Below, piece by piece: positions 58,297 to 64,000 of a stretch of DNA of 64,000 nucleotides; the first letter of the stretch is position 1; every line of letters begins with the position of its first letter. The DNA is from Mucilaginibacter sp. CSA2-8R. GTDB lineage: Bacteria > Bacteroidota > Bacteroidia > Sphingobacteriales > Sphingobacteriaceae. A model generated the notes under the pieces. That model did not search any database and was not told where the DNA came from. It saw nothing but the letters and a program-made list of their open reading frames with translations. The DNA is taken from positions 1,054,001 through 1,118,000 of the forward strand of contig NZ_CP152389.1 in the NCBI RefSeq assembly GCF_038806765.1. Reading direction: 5' to 3'. The position numbers and the translations under genes are program-made.

Positions 58297-58981
58297 GGTG
58301 CTTCATTCTTTCTACCAAATCAACAATCTGCTGCGGAGAGGGATATAGCCGGCGTATACGTGCTTTGTATTCGGGCGGAATATCAGAATTATGAAGGATG
58401 AAATTTTTCGTTTTAATAATGTAATCACCCAGGCCATGGTTTACCGCATAAGTGTCGGCATTTTGCTCGGCCTGCATCAAAAACTTATCCGAGCATACAT
58501 ATTTTAGCCCAAATAAGGCCATGTTAGCATTGCCTCGGGTGGTGTAATCTTTTATATGGCCTAATTCATGCCCAAACCAGCCAATCAATATGTCTTGCGG
58601 TACGTTTTGTATAGGCATAGAGTTGTGTGTAGTGGCAAACCGTGGGTTAATTTTGACTACGTAACTGCGGTTTTGCTGCCCCCTGAAAAAGCTCGATATC
58701 ACCGGTTGCGAAAGCATGATGGATTTGCTGGTGTGTGGGTCGAGTACAAAATCAATCGCTGTGTTTTTTAAATCGGGATAGTGGCTCAGCGCAGCTTTAA
58801 TTTCTTTCTCAACCACTACCGGTATAGTTTTATGCTGGTAGAGTACGTTTAGCGGGTTCATGCCGGCTATGGCAGCCGGTTTCGGTGAAAAATAAACCAA
58901 TGCACTAACAAAGGCGGTAACCAGTACAATAATTGCTGCAATAATAAACCAGTATTTCCTGAGCATAATCTGATAACGCAT
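58283..58981 (-). CDS. Membrane-anchored putative zinc metallopeptidase
   Basis: 232 residues with one N-terminal transmembrane helix (about 10-30). The rest carries HELGH in WFGHELGHIKDY, a zincin HExxH motif, followed after about 38 residues by AEQNADTYAV, where the Glu or Asp could be the third ligand. This looks like a periplasmic-facing M48-type or related protease domain, not a known family by eye. The 3' end overlaps the previous gene by 4 bp. Confidence 0.65.
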   Translation of the reverse strand: MRYQIMLRKYWFIIAAIIVLVTAFVSALVYFSPKPAAIAGMNPLNVLYQHKTIPVVVEKEIKAALSHYPDLKNTAIDFVLDPHTSKSIMLSQPVISSFFRGQQNRSYVVKINPRFATTHNSMPIQNVPQDILIGWFGHELGHIKDYTTRGNANMALFGLKYVCSDKFLMQAEQNADTYAVNHGLGDYIIKTKNFILHNSDIPPEYKARIRRLYPSPQQIVDLVERMKHPHQH

Positions 58982-59079
58982 TTGTGCTTTAATAGTTAAT
59001 TAAAACAAATTTTATTCTCAATTTCGGCGCTGTTGGTTAAACTATATAACTGCGGTAATGGCAATATTATTTTACGCAC

Positions 59080-59652
59080 ATGGAGCTACGCACGTATGAT
59101 GGCAAAAATTTCGAAAAGGTTGACTACACAGAAAAGGCAGCTACCAGCCGCGAGTTTCACGACTGTACCTTTATCCAGTGCAACTTTTCGGGCAGCAATT
59201 TCTCCGGCAGTAAATTTATCGACTGCACCTTTACAAGCTGTAACCTATCGCTCGTTAAGTTTGACCAGGCTACGCTAAGGAACGTCACTTTTAAAGATTG
59301 CAAAATATTAGGCGTAAATTTTCACGAGTGCAGTGCCTTTTTATTCAGTGTTTCTTTCGAGGGTTGCATGCTCGATTTTGCCTCGTTTGCAGGGCGCAAA
59401 ATGGCCAAAACCAGTTTTATTAAATGCTCGCTTAAAGAAACCAGCTTTATGCAGGCTATTTTAACCGGCTCCAAATTTGATCAATGCAATTTATTGGGCA
59501 CAATATTTAACCGGACGGACCTAAGCAACTGTAATTTCGTCACTGCCTATAACTACCAGATAGACCCCGAAATAAACAAACTCAACAAAGCTTCCTTTGC
59601 CGAGCATGGCTTAGCCGGGCTGTTGTTCAAGTACGGTATAAAGGTGGTATAA
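59080..59652 (+). CDS. Pentapeptide-repeat protein
   Basis: 190 residues made almost wholly of A(D/N)LXX-like pentapeptides (DCTFIQCNFSGSNFSGSKF, then DCTFTSCNLSLVKFDQATL, and more), which build a right-handed square beta-helix. Relatives include Qnr-type gyrase protectors and many proteins of unknown role. It has few breaks and no signal peptide. Function is not assignable. Confidence 0.9.
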   Translation: MELRTYDGKNFEKVDYTEKAATSREFHDCTFIQCNFSGSNFSGSKFIDCTFTSCNLSLVKFDQATLRNVTFKDCKILGVNFHECSAFLFSVSFEGCMLDFASFAGRKMAKTSFIKCSLKETSFMQAILTGSKFDQCNLLGTIFNRTDLSNCNFVTAYNYQIDPEINKLNKASFAEHGLAGLLFKYGIKVV

Positions 59653-59663
59653 CAGGTATAAAG

Positions 59664-60230
59664 CTATTCTGCCGAAGGTTGGTCTGCATCCTCGTCAGGC
59701 ATATTAAAAAACGAAAACGATGAGTGCCCGTATCGCCGTTGCTCTGTAAAATTCGGATGATTGCTCAGGTTTTGGTTAGACTGATGTTCTACTATCAGTA
59801 AGCCGCCCGGTAACAGTAAATTTTTGCCGAATATGATTTTGGGTAACTCGGGTATACGGTTCAGATCGTAAGGCGGGTCGGCAAATATCAGGTCGTACTG
59901 CTCGGTTTCCAGCTCCAGGTATTTAAATACATCGGCCTTAAAAGTGCTGATTTGGGTAAGTCCGTGTTGGCGGGCGCAGTCTTTAACGTAATTGATGCAA
60001 TGTATACTTCGGTCAATAGCGGTTACACTTTCAGCATAACGTGATGCAAACTCCAAAGCCAAGTTACCGGTGCCGCTAAAAAGATCTAAAACCTTGATGC
60101 CTTCTAACTCCACCTGGTTTTGCAATATGTTGAACAACGCTTCTTTAGCCAGGTCGGTTGTGGGCCGTACCGGTAGGTTTTTGGGCGGATTAAGCCGCAA
60201 GCCCTTTAAACGTCCGCCAATGATGCGCAT
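59664..60230 (-). CDS. rsmD: 16S rRNA (guanine966-N2)-methyltransferase
   Basis: 188 residues. It has MRIIGGRLKGLRLNPPKNLP, VRPTTDLAKEALFNIL, the SAM motif LDLFSGTGNLALEF and the catalytic FADPPYDL. The protein methylates G966 of 16S rRNA. Its 5' end overlaps the upstream DUF3822 gene by 25 bp, the arrangement often seen in Bacteroidota. Confidence 0.95.
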   Translation of the reverse strand: MRIIGGRLKGLRLNPPKNLPVRPTTDLAKEALFNILQNQVELEGIKVLDLFSGTGNLALEFASRYAESVTAIDRSIHCINYVKDCARQHGLTQISTFKADVFKYLELETEQYDLIFADPPYDLNRIPELPKIIFGKNLLLPGGLLIVEHQSNQNLSNHPNFTEQRRYGHSSFSFFNMPDEDADQPSAE

Positions 60231-61027
60231 AGCGATAGTGCGGTTAAGGCCAGTAGTTGGTGTTGAGGTAAGTGTTCCGGCAGGGTAGCCACGGCTAGGG
60301 TGTTCAAACTCACAGCGCCAAAAATATCCTGCAGCAAATGCTGGTAGCGTTCATCGCCGGCTGCAATATCACCGCTTAGTTTAACGGTAAGAGTCCGTAA
60401 ATCGAGTTTTAGTTGCTGGCAAACAAACACGGCGTAGTAAGCAAGTTCGTCTTGGTGCGTAAATTCAAACGTGTTGAATAGATTTAACCTGCCTTTATCA
60501 AAGTGTGCAATTTCTATCCGGTCGTCGTTTACGTTAAGATATAATTCATCAGCCGATGGTTGATTGGCTTCAACCGCCTGTATCCAACCCGATGGGCCAA
60601 ATACGGCCTGCGTTACGTCAAAACTTTTTATAGCTTGTATTAAGGTTTCAGGTGCCTTAAAAATAACCTGATTGAAGGCGTCCAGCGGTTGCGCATAAAC
60701 GGTATCGGTAGGTGCTACGTCCAGGTAACGCGCTATATCTTTTACCTGGCTTTCATTAAATACACTTTGCGCCACCAACGTAAAATAGGAAGAGCTGATT
60801 CCCGTTATTACTTCATGGTATTTAAAGTTTAACACTTCCTGTACTTCGCCTGCCTGGGTAAGCTCTGCCAGCGGAGCAGGTTTGCGCCAAACCATTAATT
60901 TGTTGTGATGCATAACCGCCAGCGAAAACTTCTTATCGCCAACCCAAAGTAAAAGCTTATAGCTGTTTACCTCCAGGTGATTAAAAGCGGGGTCAATATA
61001 GTGGTATAGCAAATCGTTCATGAGCAA
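60206..61027 (-). CDS. DUF3822 family protein
   Basis: 273 residues, soluble, with an actin/ATPase-like alternation of strands and helices. This family commonly sits upstream of rsmD in Bacteroidota, as here (25-bp overlap). No active-site motif is clear. Met3 (61021) is an alternative start. Confidence 0.8.
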   Translation of the reverse strand: MLMNDLLYHYIDPAFNHLEVNSYKLLLWVGDKKFSLAVMHHNKLMVWRKPAPLAELTQAGEVQEVLNFKYHEVITGISSSYFTLVAQSVFNESQVKDIARYLDVAPTDTVYAQPLDAFNQVIFKAPETLIQAIKSFDVTQAVFGPSGWIQAVEANQPSADELYLNVNDDRIEIAHFDKGRLNLFNTFEFTHQDELAYYAVFVCQQLKLDLRTLTVKLSGDIAAGDERYQHLLQDIFGAVSLNTLAVATLPEHLPQHQLLALTALSLCASLADV

Positions 61028-61086
61028 CTATGCAAATCTAACTATTTTTTTATTTTTTTGTTAAGGCCATAAGCCCGGTTTACATC

Positions 61087-62508
61087 ATGCCTGCACAAGA
61101 GCAAATAAGCAAATCATTTCAGCACCAGCCCACCGGCCAGCAATTTGAGCTGTTTGGGCGCATACATACTTTTTTAAACACCAATAATGGGTACGAGTGC
61201 TTTTTATTAAGGGGGTATGCAGGTACCGGTAAAACTACCGTTTTAAGCGCCTTGGTTAAAGCTTTAAGGTCGTACGGGCAAAAGGCGGTTTTACTTGCGC
61301 CAACAGGGCGGGCTGCCAAGGTTATTACCGGCTATTCCGGGCGTAAGGCATTTACTATCCACAAGCGCATTTACCGCCGCAAGTCGGCCGTGAGTATGGA
61401 TGATTCATTTACGCTGGCTACCAATAATGCCGAAAATACGCTGTTCATTGTTGATGAGGCCTCCATGATATCTGACGAAGCCAACCCGGGTAACCGCGAA
61501 ACCTTGCTAAAAGATTTGATTGATTACGTTTACAACTTTAAAAATTGTAAGCTGATGCTGGTGGGTGATACTGCTCAGTTGCCCCCCGTAGGCTCGGCCA
61601 TTAGTCCGGCTTTAGACGCAAAAATATTGCAGGAGTACTTCGGGTTACAAGTGTTTAGTTTTGAGCTTACGGATGTATTGCGACAGCAAAAAAACTCAGG
61701 GATATTGTACAATGTAACTTCGGTGCGGGATATTATCCGTCGCGAAGAAGAGGCGTACCCTCAAATAGTGACCAAGGGTTATAAGGATGTTTACCGCATG
61801 AGCGGCGAGCGGCTTGAAGAAGGCCTAAACTATGCTTACAGCAAATACGGGTTTGATAGTACGCTTGTTATTTGCAGGTCGAATAAAAATGCCAACATGT
61901 ACAACCAGCAGATCCGTAACCGCATACTCATGCGCGAGGAGGAGCTGACCGGCGGCGACCAGATTATGATAGTGCGTAACAATTACTTTTGGTTGCAGGA
62001 GCACGAAGAGGACAGCACGGGTTTTATTGCCAATGGCGATATTGCCCGCATTAAGAAAGTGCGGCGCACCGAAGAAATGTACGGTTTCAGGTTTGCAGAT
62101 GTGCAATTGGAATTTATTGATTATGCTGAAGATCCGGTCATTGAATGTAAGGTGTTGCTGGAAGCTTTGTATTCCGATTCGCCATCGTTACCATCTGACG
62201 ACCAAAAGCGCCTTTACCTCGAGGTGATGAAAGATTATGAGCACATTCCTAACCGCCGCGAAAAACTAAAGGAACTGAAGCTTAACCCTTATTATAACGC
62301 GCTGCAAATTAAATTTGCTTATGCCGTAACTTGCCACAAAGCCCAGGGCGGACAGTGGGAGGCCGTGTTTGTTGACCAAGGGTATTTGACAGATGAGATG
62401 GTGAATACCGATTTTTTACGCTGGTTTTATACCGCCTGCACCCGTGCAACTACAGAGTTGTTTTTGGTAAATTTTAATGATAAATTTTACCTGGCGCCTG
62501 CCGAGTAA
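61087..62508 (+). CDS. RecD-like superfamily 1 DNA helicase
   Basis: 473 residues. Helicase motifs run in order: Walker A GYAGTGKTTVLSAL (about 43-56), LFIVDEASMISDEA (motif II), LVGDTAQLPPVGSA (motif III), the UvrD-like C-terminal VTCHKAQGGQWEAVFVDQG and WFYTACTRA (motif VI). It is shorter than RecD2 (about 740) and lacks its N-terminal domain. It probably unwinds DNA during repair. It is divergent from the DUF3822 gene. Confidence 0.9.
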   Translation: MPAQEQISKSFQHQPTGQQFELFGRIHTFLNTNNGYECFLLRGYAGTGKTTVLSALVKALRSYGQKAVLLAPTGRAAKVITGYSGRKAFTIHKRIYRRKSAVSMDDSFTLATNNAENTLFIVDEASMISDEANPGNRETLLKDLIDYVYNFKNCKLMLVGDTAQLPPVGSAISPALDAKILQEYFGLQVFSFELTDVLRQQKNSGILYNVTSVRDIIRREEEAYPQIVTKGYKDVYRMSGERLEEGLNYAYSKYGFDSTLVICRSNKNANMYNQQIRNRILMREEELTGGDQIMIVRNNYFWLQEHEEDSTGFIANGDIARIKKVRRTEEMYGFRFADVQLEFIDYAEDPVIECKVLLEALYSDSPSLPSDDQKRLYLEVMKDYEHIPNRREKLKELKLNPYYNALQIKFAYAVTCHKAQGGQWEAVFVDQGYLTDEMVNTDFLRWFYTACTRATTELFLVNFNDKFYLAPAE

Positions 62509-62515
62509 AAACAAA

Positions 62516-62564
62516 AAAGCATCAATATAAAAGCGTTCTCAGAAAGATTTTATATTGATGCTTT
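62516..62564. terminator. Hairpin terminator with better tail on the minus strand
   Basis: A 17-bp perfect stem (AAAGCATCAATATAAAA with TTTTATATTGATGCTTT) has a 15-nt loop. On the minus strand it runs into GCTTTTTTGTTTTTA, a good T tail; on the plus strand the tail is weak. So it likely ends a minus-strand transcript as well as the helicase gene. Confidence 0.75.
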
Positions 62565-62598
62565 GTGCTGATGCAAATCTATAAAATGCACCATGCAA

Positions 62599-62691
62599 TC
62601 AATAATGAGGATCTTTTAGGTTCACAAATACTGATACAGCTAAGTACACTAAACTGAACGCAGAGGAAACTGTAGTAACTATTGTTTTCAT
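62599..62691 (-). CDS. 30-residue membrane or secreted peptide
   Basis: The ORF reads MKTIVTTVSSAFSLVYLAVS and ends NLKDPHY: one hydrophobic helix and a short polar tail. It would be transcribed toward the strong terminator at 62516-62564, whose T tail suits this strand. The family is not recognised. Confidence rests on that layout alone. Confidence 0.4.
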   Translation of the reverse strand: MKTIVTTVSSAFSLVYLAVSVFVNLKDPHY

Positions 62692-63345
62692 ATTGCTTTT
62701 AAGTTTATAATTATGTAATTGTATAGCAATATAAGCTCAATTTTATGGCTTAGTTTAACGTTAAAATATTTTTATGAAATTTTTATCGACTGGTGCTAAA
62801 ATGCCCTCAGCGTTATAAATAAGCACTATTTGCTTTGCTAATTATAAAATATTGGCTTTAATTACCTATCAATTTCAAAAATAGCTTTTGGTAGTATTTT
62901 CGCCAAAGTAAAACATTTTTGCACTAAAAAGCGCGTGAAATCAATAGAAAAGGCTTTTTTGGTAGTTTGTTGTTATGCAGAGGGCATTGCTCGGTTAAAT
63001 ATTCTGTGTAAATAATGAAGCCATTGCATGAATTTGTTTGTGCCTGATTAATCATGATTTCCGCACCTTTCTTGCCATAGCTAATTGGTAAACGCAACTA
63101 CATCTCTAAAACTTGATTATATGAAAACTGTACTTCATGAGTAAGCGTTATCTGCAAAACGGCTATAAACGCAATTATTGAGTCATCTGCAGTTAGGATG
63201 GCTTAGCACGAATCCGCTATTGGAGAACTGAAAAAAGGGCATGTAATTTTAGAATCGAAAGACAAAATGTCGTTAAGAATTATCTAAAGCTGACTTTTTA
63301 ACATTTGTGTAGCCGTGGCAAGTAGTTTGAACACCATAGTATACC
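62692..63345. promoter_or_regulatory. Intergenic region upstream of clpB
   Basis: About 650 bp of AT-rich non-coding DNA. It should hold the clpB promoter. I looked for a CIRCE-type element and found only a short GACA-AAA-TGTC dyad near 63260. No ORF of substance is seen. Confidence 0.4.
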
Positions 63346-64000
63346 ATGAATTTTAACAACTTTACCATCAAAGCCCAGGAAGCTGTACAGAAAGCTTCCG
63401 AAATAGCAACCGGTAATCAGCAGCAAGCCATCGAAAATGCGCACCTGCTGAAAGGATTGTTACTGGTTGATGAAAACGTAATCAGCTATTTATTAAAAAA
63501 GCTGAACGTAAATATGAGTCGCTTAAACGATACTTTAGATAAGCAAATTGAGTCTTTTCCTAAAGTGAGTGGCAGCAACGTTTATTTATCATCTAACGCC
63601 AACACTGCGTTGCAAAAAGCGCAGAGTTACTTGAAAGAATTTAAAGACGAGTTTGTATCGGTTGAGCATATTTTGTTAGGCATTTTAGCCGTAAGTGATA
63701 AAACTAGCAGCGCCCTTAAAGATTATGGCGTTACCGAAAAAGATTTAAAAACTGCCATTGTTGCCCTGCGCGGCGATAGTAAGGTAACCGACCAAAATGC
63801 TGAGGCTACTTACAATGCTCTGAATAAATATGCCCGAAACCTAAACGAGTATGCCGAATCCGGCAAACTCGACCCGGTGATAGGGCGCGACGAAGAAATA
63901 CGGCGTGTGATACAGATCCTGTCACGCCGCACCAAAAATAACCCGGTGCTGGTAGGCGAGCCGGGGGTGGGTAAAACTGCCATTGCCGAGGGTATCGCTT
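63346..64000 (+). CDS. clpB: ATP-dependent disaggregase ClpB (3' end beyond window)
   Basis: The open frame from ATG 63346 runs to the window end (218 codons). The N-terminal Clp repeats ([23 protein letters not shown] and VEHILLGIL), the linker [19 protein letters not shown] and the first AAA+ Walker [15 protein letters not shown] are all present. ClpB with DnaK rescues aggregated proteins. The sequence past the window edge is not seen. Confidence 0.95.
   Translation, partial: MNFNNFTIKAQEAVQKASEIATGNQQQAIENAHLLKGLLLVDENVISYLLKKLNVNMSRLNDTLDKQIESFPKVSGSNVYLSSNANTALQKAQSYLKEFKDEFVSVEHILLGILAVSDKTSSALKDYGVTEKDLKTAIVALRGDSKVTDQNAEATYNALNKYARNLNEYAESGKLDPVIGRDEEIRRVIQILSRRTKNNPVLVGEPGVGKTAIAEGIA

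Noticed and set aside
62692-63345. CIRCE-type heat-shock element upstream of clpB
   Set aside because: I found only a short GACA/TGTC dyad, not the 9-9-9 CIRCE repeat.

Overview
The window comes from a Gram-negative member of the Bacteroidota, most likely Sphingobacteriaceae (Mucilaginibacter/Pedobacter-like). The signs are a SusC/SusD polysaccharide-utilisation locus, a FecI/FecR sigma/anti-sigma pair with an STN-domain SusC, a DUF3822-rsmD pair, almost no Shine-Dalgarno signals, and signal peptides ending in AQ. The family is inferred from protein style; no 16S rRNA gene is present.

Region 1 (1-11673) holds a truncated TetR repressor with an operator-like palindrome, a small membrane protein, and then the most striking locus. 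From 1282 to 11673, seven same-strand genes plus a hidden 32-codon ORF encode two near-identical membrane Ser/Thr kinases, an atypical FHA-like protein, a PP2C phosphatase with an extracytoplasmic tail, one 1356-residue protein that fuses a SEDS (RodA/FtsW) glycosyltransferase to a class B penicillin-binding protein, and a canonical FHA protein. This is the inventory of the actinobacterial fhaA-fhaB-pstP-rodA-pbpA-pknA-pknB cluster in a Bacteroidota setting, with RodA and PbpA in one chain. I propose that it is a phospho-controlled peptidoglycan synthase module.

Region 2 (11823-24774) has a PAS/coiled-coil histidine kinase with a C-terminal STAS-like domain. It is followed on the minus strand by a complete high-affinity K+ system: a small membrane ORF, kdpF, kdpA, kdpB, kdpC, a beta-barrel porin, a KdpD sensor half and a separate histidine kinase half. 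An NtrC-type sigma54 activator lies upstream where a KdpE would be expected.

Region 3 (25221-44556) is a glycan locus: GH97, GH43, ECF sigma, FecR, SusC, SusD, GH28, GH92, GH2 and GH28. The enzyme set suggests a pectic polymer with galactose/arabinose side chains. Sensing probably runs from the SusC STN domain to FecR to the sigma factor.

Region 4 (44642-52570) holds a Crp-like regulator/NmrA reductase/alpha-beta hydrolase set, a DUF2975+XRE pair, an S41 protease, a degraded 860-bp stretch, a SnoaL-like protein and a secreted unknown.

Region 5 (52641-64000) is housekeeping: tRNA-Lys(CTT), an ABC-F ATPase, pyrE, a Nudix hydrolase, coaD, a GH3-type acyl-adenylating enzyme, a putative metallopeptidase, a pentapeptide-repeat protein, rsmD, a DUF3822 protein, a RecD-like helicase and the start of clpB. 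Genes here are packed tightly: pyrE and the Nudix gene overlap head to head at their start codons, the Nudix gene and coaD overlap by 62 bp at their 3' ends, and two convergent genes end inside one 24-bp palindrome.
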